Positions 1 through 7,121 of a stretch of DNA of 12,658 nt are shown piece after piece. Under the pieces are notes generated by a model, which was not told where the DNA came from, made no database searches, and saw only the letters and a program-made list of their open reading frames with translations. The position numbers were made by a program, and so were the translations under genes. The stretch comes from JAPLXD01 sp041661585. GTDB taxonomy: Bacteria > Patescibacteriota > Minisyncoccia > Moranbacterales > UBA11712. The stretch lies in assembly GCA_041661585.1 (NCBI GenBank), contig JBAZUC010000022.1, positions 1-12,658 on the forward strand. The letters are read 5' to 3'. Numbering within the stretch: the stretch's first letter is position 1; each line of letters opens with the position of its first letter.

Positions 1-2
1 AT

Positions 3-27
3 ACCCGTTCCGTCGGAGATGACGGGT
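3..27. repeat. GC-rich palindrome downstream of the ZIP gene
   Basis: ACCCGT at 3-8 is complementary to ACGGGT at 22-27, and CCGTC at 10-14 can alternatively pair with GACGG at 21-25. It lies about 40 bases after the stop of the minus-strand ZIP gene. It could be the end of that transcript or part of a dispersed palindrome. No U-tract is visible within the window, so terminator function is not supported. Confidence 0.3.
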
Positions 28-66
28 CAAAATTTGATAGATGTACTGATATAAGAGAAAAAAGTC

Positions 67-792
67 TTAGGTAAAACGCGAAACAACAAAAATAAAGAGA
101 ACACCCAAAATAGTAAGGCTCATCAAGCGGTATGAGCTTTTTTTGCTGTGTGCTTGTGGCAAAATGTCGCTTGCTCCGATATAAAGCAAAAAACCGGCAA
201 AAAAGCCGAGATACAAAACCAAAAAAGCTGGAGGAATTTTGAAAAATAGGGTTGCCAGCACTCCAAACATCGGCGCCAACGCATCAAGAAAAAGAAAATT
301 TTTCGCTCTCTTGAGGCTGTTCCGGTTTGAAAGCATCAGTGTGATGGTATTCATCCCATCCGTGAAATCATGAGATATCACCGCAACGGCAACCAGTACG
401 CCGACCGTAGGACTAATTTGAAAACCAAGTCCGATGCCAAACCCATCCAAAAAACTGTGGCCAATGAGAGCAAGAGCCGACAAGACTCCAACCTGCGGAT
501 GAATATGCTCGGCATAATCCCCCTCGTGTGCGTGATGGATGAGAATCGCCTTTTCGAGAATATGAAAAATGAGAAAACCGGCCAGGAGCGCGACCATGAT
601 CCCCGTCGGGGAAAAATCGTGTTCTTTTACTTGCTCGATGATTTCAGGAAAGATCTCAAAAAAAACTACTCCCAAAATGACGCCAGCCGTGAACCCCATG
701 ATGAGGTTCAGTTTGTTTTTCAACTTCACCGCCAAGAGTCCGCCCGAATAGGTGGAAACAAAAGTTGCTATCGAAAGAAGTAGGGCTTCCAT
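67..792 (-). CDS. ZIP family divalent metal transporter
   Basis: A 241-residue, very hydrophobic membrane protein of the ZIP (SLC39-type) family, which moves Zn2+, Fe2+ or similar ions into the cytoplasm. The two family signatures are present: a TM4-like segment with HSFLDG at residues 112-117 and a TM5-like segment with HDFTDG at 141-146, each giving metal-binding His and Asp. FFEIFPE at 44-50 sits in the second membrane segment. About eight hydrophobic stretches can be counted. The loop at about 85-100 is rich in His (HHAHEG, HIHPQ), as in the cytoplasmic metal-sensing loop of many ZIPs. The start ATG lies five bases after the stop of the upstream deacetylase gene, so the two are probably co-translated. 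There is no clear Shine-Dalgarno. The metal specificity cannot be read from the sequence. Confidence 0.88.
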   Translation of the reverse strand: MEALLLSIATFVSTYSGGLLAVKLKNKLNLIMGFTAGVILGVVFFEIFPEIIEQVKEHDFSPTGIMVALLAGFLIFHILEKAILIHHAHEGDYAEHIHPQVGVLSALALIGHSFLDGFGIGLGFQISPTVGVLVAVAVISHDFTDGMNTITLMLSNRNSLKRAKNFLFLDALAPMFGVLATLFFKIPPAFLVLYLGFFAGFLLYIGASDILPQAHSKKSSYRLMSLTILGVLFIFVVSRFT

Positions 793-797
793 ATTTT

Positions 798-1493
798 TTA
801 GAAATATTTTTCAATCATTTCAAACTCTTCCTCTCTTTCCGGATGGCAGGCAATTTCAGTTTTTCCATCCGGAACATATTTGAAAAATTTTTCAAAGTCT
901 TCGATCCAATCAAGACTGAGAAAATATCCGGACGAATCCAGTGCTGATGCAAGAAAATATTTTTTGTCCCATCGGCGCAAATTGTTCAAGACCAGATGCG
1001 CCAAATTTATTTTCCCTCGAAAACCATTTTTTCCAAAACGAATGAAGGGAATTTCAAATTGCTTTGCAAGACTGATCGCAATTTTGAAATACGACGGAAA
1101 AAGATGAACATACTCGTGTGAGTTGATCCCGTCCGGATTTCGGCCGACGATCTCACAGAATTTTTCGATCTGATTCTTCCAATTTTTCTGAATTTTTTTC
1201 CCTTGTCCCGCGCGAAAATGATTCACCAAAAAAACAATCCCCTGTCGCACAGTGTTATCCTTTATCTTCCCTCTCCTTTTTTTCTGCCATCCGAGCTCAA
1301 GGTGAATATCAAGCTTCACCCCTGTATTTTTCAATTCCTCGATTTCTCCCGGCGCAAAATAGCCATCACTCATCACCGAAACCCGGTCGAGCTTTCCCGA
1401 TTTTGACAGCTTCAATATGCTCCGATTCGCCAATTCATTCTTTCCAAAATCATCGGCGGTGAGAATCAAGTTTTTGCGTTTTTCTTGAAACAT
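798..1493 (-). CDS. YdjC/ChbG-like carbohydrate deacetylase
   Basis: A 231-residue protein of the YdjC/ChbG fold. These metal-dependent deacetylases remove acetyl groups from N-acetylated sugars such as chitobiose. The family motifs occur in order: LTADDFG at 11-17 (catalytic/metal Asp pair), DIHLELG at 62-68, NSHEYVH at 124-130 (metal-binding histidines) and EIACHPE at 213-219 near the C-terminus. The frame continues upstream to a Met at 1526, but that extension lies inside tRNA-Leu and reads as antisense tRNA. I therefore start at the ATG at 1493, eight bases past the tRNA end, where the family sequence begins. The ZIP gene follows after five bases. No sugar-uptake gene is adjacent, so the physiological substrate is unknown; cell-envelope or scavenged amino sugars are possible. 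Confidence 0.82.
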   Translation of the reverse strand: MFQEKRKNLILTADDFGKNELANRSILKLSKSGKLDRVSVMSDGYFAPGEIEELKNTGVKLDIHLELGWQKKRRGKIKDNTVRQGIVFLVNHFRAGQGKKIQKNWKNQIEKFCEIVGRNPDGINSHEYVHLFPSYFKIAISLAKQFEIPFIRFGKNGFRGKINLAHLVLNNLRRWDKKYFLASALDSSGYFLSLDWIEDFEKFFKYVPDGKTEIACHPEREEEFEMIEKYF

Positions 1494-1501
1494 AAAATTT
1501 G

Positions 1502-1585
1502 TGGGCGAGGTGGGGATCGAACCCACACGAGCTTGCGCTCACTGGATTTTAAGTCCAGGCTGTCTGCCAGTTCCAGCACTCGCCC
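1502..1585 (-). tRNA. tRNA-Leu (anticodon UAA)
   Basis: On the minus strand the acceptor arms GGGCGAG and CTCGCCC pair, with discriminator A. The anticodon stem CTGGA/TCCAG encloses the loop CTTAAAA, giving anticodon TAA. A long variable arm (GAGCGCAAGCTC) marks a class II tRNA, and the T-arm GTGGGTTCGATCCCCAC is intact. CCA is not encoded. It lies downstream of tRNA-Cys and immediately upstream of the deacetylase gene. Confidence 0.96.
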
Positions 1586-1624
1586 AAATTTATTTGTTGC
1601 TTATTTTTTGATGAAATAAAATTG

Positions 1625-1695
1625 AGGTCCGGAGCGGATTTGAACCGCTGTACAAGGTTTTGCAGACCTTTGCCTAACCGCTCGGCCACCGGACC
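1625..1695 (-). tRNA. tRNA-Cys (anticodon GCA)
   Basis: A 71-base cloverleaf: acceptor GGTCCGG/CCGGACC with discriminator U, typical of tRNA-Cys, and anticodon stem AAGGT/ACCTT around a loop containing GCA. The T-arm contains GGTTCAAATCC. CCA is not encoded. Only 39 bases separate it from tRNA-Leu, so the two are probably one transcript. Confidence 0.96.
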
Positions 1696-1716
1696 ATGTG
1701 CTTTCAACTGATATAA

Positions 1717-1745
1717 AAATTACCACCAAAAACGCTTGAGGTCAA
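1717..1745 (-). promoter_or_regulatory. possible promoter of the tRNA-Cys/tRNA-Leu unit
   Basis: On the minus strand TTGACC (1740-1745) is followed after 17 bases by TAATTT (1717-1722), about 22 bases before the tRNA-Cys 5' end. The -35 box matches five of six consensus bases. The -10 box matches only three, including the conserved first T, second A and last T. The position directly after the udg terminator supports a fresh start here. Confidence 0.35.
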
Positions 1746-1776
1746 TAAAAAACAAAGACCGGATATGCACGGTCTT
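1746..1776 (-). terminator. intrinsic terminator after udg
   Basis: On the minus strand a 7-bp stem AAGACCG/CGGTCTT (1755-1776) with an 8-base loop is followed by TGTTTTTT. It sits 28 bases past the udg stop and ends the DUF4446-to-udg operon. Confidence 0.75.
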
Positions 1777-1803
1777 GCTCTTCAATATTATATTCAAAAA
1801 ACA

Positions 1804-2433
1804 TCAAAACAGCGCTGATTGTCTCTTTTCTTCTTCGAATCTGTTTGCTTTTTTGATATCTTCTTTCTTTTCTTTCTCAATCGCTTTCAGAACTTTCGGG
1901 ATTTTTTTGAAGTCCGCGAGCAAAACTTCGCGCAGACCTCCTTGATAGAGCGCCGCCGCGGGATGATAGAGGACATAGAAAACTTGCTTGCCGACTCCTT
2001 CGAGTTCGCGGCGCACCGCTGTTCCGTGGATCTGGGAAATTTTTTGGTTCGGCAAAAATCTTTCCATCGCATGGCGCCCGAGAAGAACGATCAATTTCGG
2101 CTTGATCGAATGGATCTGTTCAAGCAGCCAAGGCCAGCAAGCCGCCACTTCTTCCGGCAAAGGATCGCGATTTCCCGGCGGCCGGCATTTGAGGACATTG
2201 GCGATGAACACGTCTTCTCTCTTGAGACCGATCGTTTCGAGCATTTGGTTCAAAAATTTTCCTGCCGCTCCCACAAACGGCAACCCCTGTTTGTCTTCCT
2301 CCGCGCCCGGCGCCTCGCCAATGAACAAAATTTCGGCTTTGGGATTTCCCGCGCCCGGAACAACCTGCGCGCACGTCCCGCGCAACTGGCAAGAGCAGCA
2401 TTTTTTTATTTTTTCTTCAAAAGATTTGTACAT
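1804..2433 (-). CDS. udg: type 4 (Fe-S) uracil-DNA glycosylase
   Basis: A 209-residue family 4 uracil-DNA glycosylase, which removes uracil from DNA as the first step of base-excision repair. The Fe-S cluster cysteines are C12 or C13, C15, C83 (in VLKCRPPGNRDP) and C99. The active-site motif GEAPGAEED is at 39-47 and the leucine/His motif HPAA at 157-160; PFVGAAG at 52-58 contacts uracil in the family. The catalytic domain ends around residue 175. The last 35 residues are a strongly charged Lys/Glu tail beyond the usual core, of unknown role. The gene starts 17 bases after the DHH phosphoesterase stop and is the last gene of the operon, ahead of a clear terminator. No Shine-Dalgarno is seen. 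Confidence 0.93.
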   Translation of the reverse strand: MYKSFEEKIKKCCSCQLRGTCAQVVPGAGNPKAEILFIGEAPGAEEDKQGLPFVGAAGKFLNQMLETIGLKREDVFIANVLKCRPPGNRDPLPEEVAACWPWLLEQIHSIKPKLIVLLGRHAMERFLPNQKISQIHGTAVRRELEGVGKQVFYVLYHPAAALYQGGLREVLLADFKKIPKVLKAIEKEKKEDIKKANRFEEEKRQSALF

Positions 2434-2450
2434 AATAAGAGCAATTGAAA

Positions 2451-3428
2451 TTACTCGACCGATATTCCTTCCTCTCCTTTCACAATTTTTCCCACGATCT
2501 CAAATCCGCTTGCAAGCTTGTGCCCCCCGCCTCGCAATTTCTGAGCGATCTCCGAAACATCCACGTTTTTATACCACTCACTCCGAAGACTCCCTTTGAT
2601 TTTGTTTTGTCCCTTTTCGATCAAGACCAAAGAAAATTTTGTTCCGACAACTGTATTCAAAAGCTCGGCGATCCTGCCAATGTCGTCTTCTTTGATATCG
2701 AGCTCCTGCATATCCTCTGTGGTTATGAAAGACAAAATTGCTCCTGTCTTCTCATTTATTTGAGCCCGCTCCATGGCCCGCCCCCAGAGTTTCAATGTTT
2801 CCAATTTCTTGTTTTTGAAAGTGGCTTCAATAATCTTGTTCATCGGAGCGCCCTTTCTCATGAGATCCGCTGAAATTTCCATTACTTTTGCTGAAGTATT
2901 GGCGTGCTGAAAAGCACCCGTGTCGTACAAAATTCCGGCCAGCAGATATGACGCCATTTTTCTGTTTAGAGCAACTCTATGGAAATCAAAAAAATCATAA
3001 ATTATCTCGCAGACTGATGAATACTTTACATCAGTCACTACAATATCCGGTTTTATTTTTTTGAGCTCAAGTGTCGGATGATGATCAAAAAGAATTATTT
3101 TTTGATTTTCATTTTTTTTGTTTACTATTTTTTCAAAGCTTCTCTCCACCGCGTCACATCCGACAAGCAAATCATAATCTTCTATTTCAATTTTTCCCAA
3201 GTCCGTGAATTCCTCGCCTTCAAAAACATCCTTGAGATATTCGGGAAAGGTATCAAGGCAAACAGCATCCGCCTGTTTTCCAAGCGTCTTTTTCAAGTAT
3301 TCCTTTAAGACAAAAACAGACCCTATAGTATCTTCATCCGGCCGCGAGTGGGCGACGAGGAGAATTTTTCGGGACTTTTCAAATTCTTTTTTTATTTGGT
3401 TGAATTCTTTGGCAAATTTGTAGTTCAT
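2451..3428 (-). CDS. DHH/DHHA1 phosphoesterase (NrnA-like)
   Basis: A 325-residue DHH-superfamily phosphoesterase resembling NrnA, an oligoribonuclease/pAp phosphatase that degrades 2-5-nt RNAs or 3'-phosphoadenosine phosphate. DHH motif I is AHSRPDEDTIGS at 26-37 (Asp31 and Asp33 bind Mn2+). Motif II is GCDAVER at 90-96, motif III is FDHHP at 114-118, and the C-terminal DHHA1 glycine loop is GGGHKLASGF at about 300-309. The canonical motif I reads DGD, here DED, a conservative change. Its ATG overlaps the rbfA TGA by four bases (ATGA, 3425-3428), so translation is coupled. The rbfA-nrnA order is widespread in bacteria, which supports the NrnA-type assignment. Substrate preference cannot be decided from sequence alone. 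Confidence 0.88.
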   Translation of the reverse strand: MNYKFAKEFNQIKKEFEKSRKILLVAHSRPDEDTIGSVFVLKEYLKKTLGKQADAVCLDTFPEYLKDVFEGEEFTDLGKIEIEDYDLLVGCDAVERSFEKIVNKKNENQKIILFDHHPTLELKKIKPDIVVTDVKYSSVCEIIYDFFDFHRVALNRKMASYLLAGILYDTGAFQHANTSAKVMEISADLMRKGAPMNKIIEATFKNKKLETLKLWGRAMERAQINEKTGAILSFITTEDMQELDIKEDDIGRIAELLNTVVGTKFSLVLIEKGQNKIKGSLRSEWYKNVDVSEIAQKLRGGGHKLASGFEIVGKIVKGEEGISVE

Positions 3429-3754
3429 ATTTCTCTTAGCAGCTTCTCAATTTTGTCCGCTTCTGCTTCGGTATGATCGGAAACAAATTCGATCCTCGGC
3501 AGCGGCTTCATATGAAGCTTTTTGTTCAGCGAACCTTGAAGAATGTATAATTTTTTGCTGAGTATTTTTATGGCACTGCCGAATTTGTTTTCCGGGAAAA
3601 CACTCACAAACACTTGAGCATAGCGCAGGTCGCGCGTCGTGTCAACCTTTGCGACCGTTACAAAAACTCCGGGAGGCAATTCCACTTCCCGGGCTATGAT
3701 CTCAGCAATTGAAGTTTTGATCAGTTCGTTGACTCGTTCTATGCGTAAAGACAT
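3425..3754 (-). CDS. rbfA: 30S ribosome-binding factor A
   Basis: A 109-residue RbfA, the KH-fold factor that binds immature 30S subunits and helps 16S rRNA 5'-end maturation. The N-terminal RIERVNELIKTSIAEII, the central VTVAKVDTTRDLRYAQVFVS (about 32-51) and the C-terminal PLPRIEFVSD (about 84-93) follow the family pattern. The length is normal. The ATG lies seven bases after the infB stop, and the TGA overlaps the start of the next gene. The infB-rbfA pairing is conserved across bacteria and supports the call. No Shine-Dalgarno is visible, so initiation probably depends on coupling to infB. Confidence 0.93.
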   Translation of the reverse strand: MSLRIERVNELIKTSIAEIIAREVELPPGVFVTVAKVDTTRDLRYAQVFVSVFPENKFGSAIKILSKKLYILQGSLNKKLHMKPLPRIEFVSDHTEAEADKIEKLLREI

Positions 3755-3761
3755 ATCGATT

Positions 3762-5543
3762 TTACAAAATTTTCTTCACCACTTCCTCATGGAAGCAAAC
3801 TAGCGTATCCCCTTCTTTGATTTTTGTTTCTCCGTCAAACGTGATCCCGCATTCATGCCCCTGCGTCACTTCGTCGACATTGATCTTGTTTTGCTGAAGA
3901 TTATTGAGCTTTCCCCGTCCCAAAACTTTTTCCTCGCGCAATACCTCAACAAACTCGCCGTTTTTCATTTTTCCCGAAACAATATTTCCACCAACGATCA
4001 TATCCTTCTTTCCAGTCATGAAAACAGCGAGCACTTTGAGTTTTCCAAGGTCGGTTCTCACGATTTCCTCTCCCAGCATTCCTTCCAGCCGTTTCTTGAT
4101 GTCTTCCACCAATTCATAGATAACTTTATAGCTTTTGACCTCGACTTTATTCATCTCTGCGAGCCGCTTGGCAACCGTTGTCGGCTGAATATTGAAACCG
4201 AAAACGACCGCTCCCGAAGTTTGTCCGAGCTTCACGTCCGATTCAGTGATATCGCCCACCCCTTGATGAATATAGTTGATCGTAACTTCGTCCGATTTGA
4301 TCGCCCCCAAAATCTGGCCAATCGCTTCGAGCGAACCTTGCACATCCGTCTTGAGAACAATGTTCAATTTTTTCACATTTTGATCTTCGATGCTTTTCCC
4401 AAGCTGCTGCGCGTCAAATCTTTTCACTCCGCCAAACTCGCTCGACTGCATTTCTTTTTGCGACATTCTGGCCGACTTCAGATCGGCAACTCCCTGCAAA
4501 ACATCATTCACGTTCGGCGATTGGTGCAAACCGATAACGGTCACCGGCATCGACGGACCCGCTTCTTTGATCTGTCGGCCTTTGAAGTCTTCAAGTCTTC
4601 TCACTCTTCCCGCAACGGAGCCGGCCAAAATATCCTGCCCCTCTTTCAATGTTCCTGTCCTCACAAGCACTGTCGCCATATTCCCTTTTTTCGGATCAAG
4701 ATGCGACTCGATCACCACCCCGAGCGGAAGTCTTCTGTTGTCGGCTTTGAGATCTTCGACTTCAGCGACCAAAAGAACCATATCAAGAAGTTCGTCTATC
4801 CCCAGATTTTGTTTCGCGGAAACTTCAGCAGCCACAACATTTCCGCCCCAGTCTTCGATGACAATTTCCCGGTCCGCAAGCTCCTGTTTCACTCTTTGGA
4901 TGTTCGCATTGGGCTTGTCTATTTTGTTGATCGCCACGACCATTGGAATTTTTTTGTCTTTGAGATATTGTATAACCTCTTCGGTTTGAGGACGCACTCC
5001 GTCATCGGCCGCCACGACCAAAATCGCGATGTCGGCCATACTCACGCCGCGCTCGCGCATCGCCGAAAAAGCTTCGTGCCCCGGAGTATCGACAAAAGTG
5101 ACCAGCTCGCCCTTCTTTTTCACCTGATACGCGCTGATATGCTGCGTGATTCCTCCGGCTTCTTTTTCAACAACCGAAGTTTTTCGAATAGCGTCGAGAA
5201 GCGTCGTTTTTCCATGATCCACGTGCCCAAGGATCGTCACCACTGGCGCGCGATGGCGCAAATTTTTTCCCGATCCTTTTTCTTTCTTGAGAATTTCATC
5301 CAGTTGTTCAAGCGTCATCGTACCCGTCCCGGTTGCTTCAAGATCTTCTTCGGTTTCAAATCCCAAATCCGAAGCAATGACCGCCGCCGTATCATAGTCG
5401 ATCTCGTCATTGATTGTTGCCAGGATTTTGTTCTTCATGAGTTCCTTGATCACATCCGAAATTCCCGTATCCAAAAGTTCCGCGAATTTCTTCACGGTTA
5501 CCAGGGATGGAATTTTAATTTTTTTTACTTCAACTTCTTCCAT
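3762..5543 (-). CDS. infB: translation initiation factor IF-2
   Basis: A 593-residue IF2, the GTPase that delivers fMet-tRNA to the 30S subunit and promotes subunit joining. A short IF2_N module spans roughly 10-62. The GTPase follows: G1 GHVDHGKTT at 106-114, G2 GGITQHI at 130-136, G3 DTPGH at 152-156, G4 NKID at 206-209 and G5 SAK at 242-244. Domains II, III and IV follow, with a C-terminal region rich in the usual Gly/Lys turns. It is much shorter than the about 890-residue E. coli protein because the long linker before the G domain is absent, as in many reduced genomes. It starts eight bases after the DUF4446 stop and is followed by rbfA after seven bases. The frame is intact throughout. 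Confidence 0.97.
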   Translation of the reverse strand: MEEVEVKKIKIPSLVTVKKFAELLDTGISDVIKELMKNKILATINDEIDYDTAAVIASDLGFETEEDLEATGTGTMTLEQLDEILKKEKGSGKNLRHRAPVVTILGHVDHGKTTLLDAIRKTSVVEKEAGGITQHISAYQVKKKGELVTFVDTPGHEAFSAMRERGVSMADIAILVVAADDGVRPQTEEVIQYLKDKKIPMVVAINKIDKPNANIQRVKQELADREIVIEDWGGNVVAAEVSAKQNLGIDELLDMVLLVAEVEDLKADNRRLPLGVVIESHLDPKKGNMATVLVRTGTLKEGQDILAGSVAGRVRRLEDFKGRQIKEAGPSMPVTVIGLHQSPNVNDVLQGVADLKSARMSQKEMQSSEFGGVKRFDAQQLGKSIEDQNVKKLNIVLKTDVQGSLEAIGQILGAIKSDEVTINYIHQGVGDITESDVKLGQTSGAVVFGFNIQPTTVAKRLAEMNKVEVKSYKVIYELVEDIKKRLEGMLGEEIVRTDLGKLKVLAVFMTGKKDMIVGGNIVSGKMKNGEFVEVLREEKVLGRGKLNNLQQNKINVDEVTQGHECGITFDGETKIKEGDTLVCFHEEVVKKIL

Positions 5544-5551
5544 AAATATTT

Positions 5552-6067
5552 TTATGCTTTTTTAGAAATTGTTTCCGCGCCCGCCGTCGCTTTTTTGATG
5601 GCTTCTTGTTCTTCTTCCGTGAGCGGATGTTTTACGGCCTTTCCATTTTCAACCGGCTTCGCGTATACCCGATTTCCCTCCCGCGTATGAAGCCCTGAAA
5701 TCACAAATCCGGAATTTTCCCCATTGAGAAGCGCGATAGCAAAACTTTGATCGCCTCCGAGATCCTTGAAAGGATTGAATCTGACCATTCCGACCTTGTG
5801 CACCGACCGACCGGCCAAATCGTGGATTCGGTTTGATATTCCATAAAGATCCTGGATGTCGCGATCGAGTTCTTTGAGACTTTTTCCGTGATCAAGGATC
5901 ACTTTTTCAAGATCCGTTCCGCTTTTTCCGGAAAACAGCTGTTCCTGATTTTTTTTCATCCGGCTCGCACCGATCTGCAAAAATATATTCCAGACCAAAA
6001 GCGCAATCGCGGCGACGATTGCTCCAATCACGCCAATTCCTGAATTTTCTTGAATTATACTCAACAT
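5552..6067 (-). CDS. DUF4446 membrane-anchored protein
   Basis: A 171-residue protein with one N-terminal membrane segment (about 11-31, rich in Ile, Val and Ala), a charged coiled-coil-like region (about 36-80) and the DUF4446 signature. The signature consists of VRFNPFKDLGGDQSFAIALL at about 95-114, SGLHTREGNRVYAKP at about 124-138 and a C-terminal LTEEEQEAIKKA. This domain is found in Firmicutes and CPR bacteria and has no established function; the anchor suggests a soluble domain on one face of the membrane. It is the first gene of the infB operon, with a candidate promoter directly upstream. AAGG three bases before the ATG is at best a weak ribosome-binding site. Confidence 0.85.
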   Translation of the reverse strand: MLSIIQENSGIGVIGAIVAAIALLVWNIFLQIGASRMKKNQEQLFSGKSGTDLEKVILDHGKSLKELDRDIQDLYGISNRIHDLAGRSVHKVGMVRFNPFKDLGGDQSFAIALLNGENSGFVISGLHTREGNRVYAKPVENGKAVKHPLTEEEQEAIKKATAGAETISKKA

Positions 6068-6079
6068 AAGCCTTGTTTC

Positions 6080-6108
6080 AGATTAGCAGTGAAACAGCGA
6101 AATGTAAA
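6080..6108 (-). promoter_or_regulatory. candidate promoter of the DUF4446-infB operon
   Basis: On the minus strand TTTACA (6103-6108, five of six matches to TTGACA) is separated by 17 bases from TAATCT (6080-6085), 12 bases before the ATG. If correct, the mRNA starts only a few bases upstream of the start codon. The box pattern TAAT-T resembles the one proposed for tRNA-Cys. Confidence 0.4.
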
Positions 6109-6134
6109 GAAAACCACCCCGCTCGGGGTGTTTT
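6108..6134. terminator. bidirectional terminator hairpin between divergent units
   Basis: CACCCCG (6115-6121) and CGGGGTG (6124-6130) form a 7-bp stem with a two-base gap, flanked by an A-rich left side and TTTT at 6131-6134, so it can act in either direction. It sits just upstream of the DUF4446 -35 box, where it would block minus-strand transcription arriving from the accessory region. Confidence 0.5.
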
Positions 6135-6192
6135 CCATGAAACCTCTGGCGGAAGCGGGAGGATTTTCACCCCAGCACCAATTTACACTTTC

Positions 6193-6228
6193 GGGCAGCG
6201 TGGGACGAAGTGAGAACGCTAACTGCCC
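6193..6228. other. imperfect hairpin in the 6135-6289 intergenic stretch
   Basis: GGGCA (6193-6197) pairs with TGCCC (6224-6228), and the adjoining GCGT pairs with ACGC after a four-base bulge. No U-tract follows in either direction. The rest of the stretch holds 'cctctggcgg' at 6143-6152, a piece of a dispersed repeat, but no convincing gene. The open frame across 6050-6295 has no coding character that I recognise. Confidence 0.3.
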
Positions 6229-6289
6229 AATATTGCTATTCTACACAAGAGTCGGGATTTTGCCAATAATGAAGAAAACAGACAAGCTA

Positions 6290-6333
6290 TTGTAAAAAGT
6301 CGTTATTTGTGCTAAAATCTAAACAGATATAAT
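6290..6333 (+). promoter_or_regulatory. promoter region of the 6350 gene
   Basis: TTGTAA (6290-6295) and TAAAAT (6313-6318) are separated by 17 bases and are the better-spaced pair. A perfect TATAAT also lies at 6328-6333, without a good -35 at 16-18 bases. The start codon is at 6350, and GAGAAG just before it is a weak ribosome-binding site. Confidence 0.5.
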
Positions 6334-6349
6334 AATTATTGAGAAGAAA

Positions 6350-6946
6350 ATGAGTGAAAAATCATTAGAGGGATTTCCTGAACAATTTAGTGAGAACATC
6401 AAAGACGCGGACAAACAAGCGGATTTTGAGAAAGAACAGGAAGCTGATTATTTACAATTGTCAAAAGATTGTGGCATCGCGGCCTACGCCGAGTTAACGC
6501 ATAAAGTACCGGCTCATATTGTTGAAAATTTGAAAGATCGTAGGGGATCTTTTATTATAGGAAATTTATCAAATCGGGCAATGTACTACGGAACGTGCAA
6601 TCACCAGGCGGAAGGCTATATTACAGCCCCTCAAGATTACATTCGGGAATTCAGAAAACATATGCAGTATTTGCAGAAAAAATCAGAAAAAGCTCCATCC
6701 GTAACGCCGGAAGATATGAAAATCATAAAAGAGCAAGCATATTCATACGATGAACAAGGCAATCCTCGTTTTCTCAATGAAAGAAATTGGACTCGTCATG
6801 TTTTTGGAAATTTCAAAGAGGTTTATTCGGAACTCACGCAACGAGTCGGACGTACTTTGGAAGGATTCGGGGAGGCTGCCCAAGCTGCGGGAGATGAGGA
6901 AACGTACGCACTTATTCAGAAAACATTGGACGAAATAAAGAAGTAA
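6350..6946 (+). CDS. hypothetical protein, 198 aa
   Basis: I do not recognise a family. The protein is soluble and highly charged, without a signal peptide or membrane segment. Residues 1-35 are acidic and probably disordered. The middle (about 36-100) contains the more conserved-looking stretch, with GSFIIGNLSNRAMYYGTCNH and AEGYITAPQDYIREF. The C-terminal third (about 145-198) is helical with heptad-like spacing. The gene stands alone, with its own promoter-like sequence upstream and a strong bidirectional terminator downstream, and is divergent from the DUF4446 operon. Codon use and base composition look like the host rather than like the GC-richer gene at 7104. It is probably a real lineage-specific gene because the frame, promoter and terminator agree. 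Confidence 0.65.
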   Translation: MSEKSLEGFPEQFSENIKDADKQADFEKEQEADYLQLSKDCGIAAYAELTHKVPAHIVENLKDRRGSFIIGNLSNRAMYYGTCNHQAEGYITAPQDYIREFRKHMQYLQKKSEKAPSVTPEDMKIIKEQAYSYDEQGNPRFLNERNWTRHVFGNFKEVYSELTQRVGRTLEGFGEAAQAAGDEETYALIQKTLDEIKK

Positions 6947-6974
6947 AATATCCAAAAAAGAAAAACATCTCTAA

Positions 6975-7007
6975 CAAAAAATCTCTACTTTGAAATAGAG
7001 ATTTTTT
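6975..7007. terminator. bidirectional intrinsic terminator between convergent genes
   Basis: ATCTCTA (6981-6987) and TAGAGAT (6996-7002) form a stem around an 8-base loop, extended by A6 on the left and T6 on the right. This gives a U-tract in both orientations. It serves the plus-strand gene ending at 6946 and the minus-strand gene ending at 7104. Confidence 0.85.
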
Positions 7008-7048
7008 ATATTTCCAAATTTACTTTAAAAAAATAAACTTGGAAGTTG

Positions 7049-7075
7049 GGGCGAGGATGATGATAATCCTCGCCC
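7049..7075. terminator. strong 10-bp hairpin downstream of the secreted protein gene
   Basis: GGGCGAGGAT (7049-7058) is perfectly complementary to ATCCTCGCCC (7066-7075), with a 7-base loop. On the minus strand it follows the 7104 stop by about 30 bases. A T-rich run comes only about 14 bases later, so it may act as a terminator or as an mRNA-stabilising 3' hairpin. Confidence 0.5.
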
Positions 7076-7095
7076 GGATATAGAGTCGGCTTTTT

Positions 7096-7121
7096 GTGGA
7101 GGATTAGAGATATTCCTCCAC
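7096..7121. other. hairpin spanning the stop codon of the 7104 gene
   Basis: GTGGAGGA (7096-7103) pairs with TCCTCCAC (7114-7121) around a 10-base loop. The loop contains the minus-strand stop TAA (7104-7106). It adds a second GC-rich 3' structure to this gene. Confidence 0.45.

Noticed and set aside
1494..1526. Upstream Met extension of the deacetylase gene
   Set aside because: These codons lie in the tRNA-Leu gene and encode antisense tRNA residues; family similarity begins at the ATG at 1493.
3855..5690. Long 611-codon plus-strand frame opposite infB
   Set aside because: It is the antisense shadow of the infB coding sequence, whose protein matches IF2 over its whole length.
6148..6175. 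Possible 3' half matching the broken tRNA-Ser (contains cggaagcg)
   Set aside because: The bases after the acceptor match do not form a T-arm (no TTCGAA), and the match is part of a dispersed repeat sequence.
6050..6295. 81-codon plus-strand open frame in the intergenic region
   Set aside because: It crosses the DUF4446 start, the promoter and the terminator hairpin, and contains part of a dispersed repeat.
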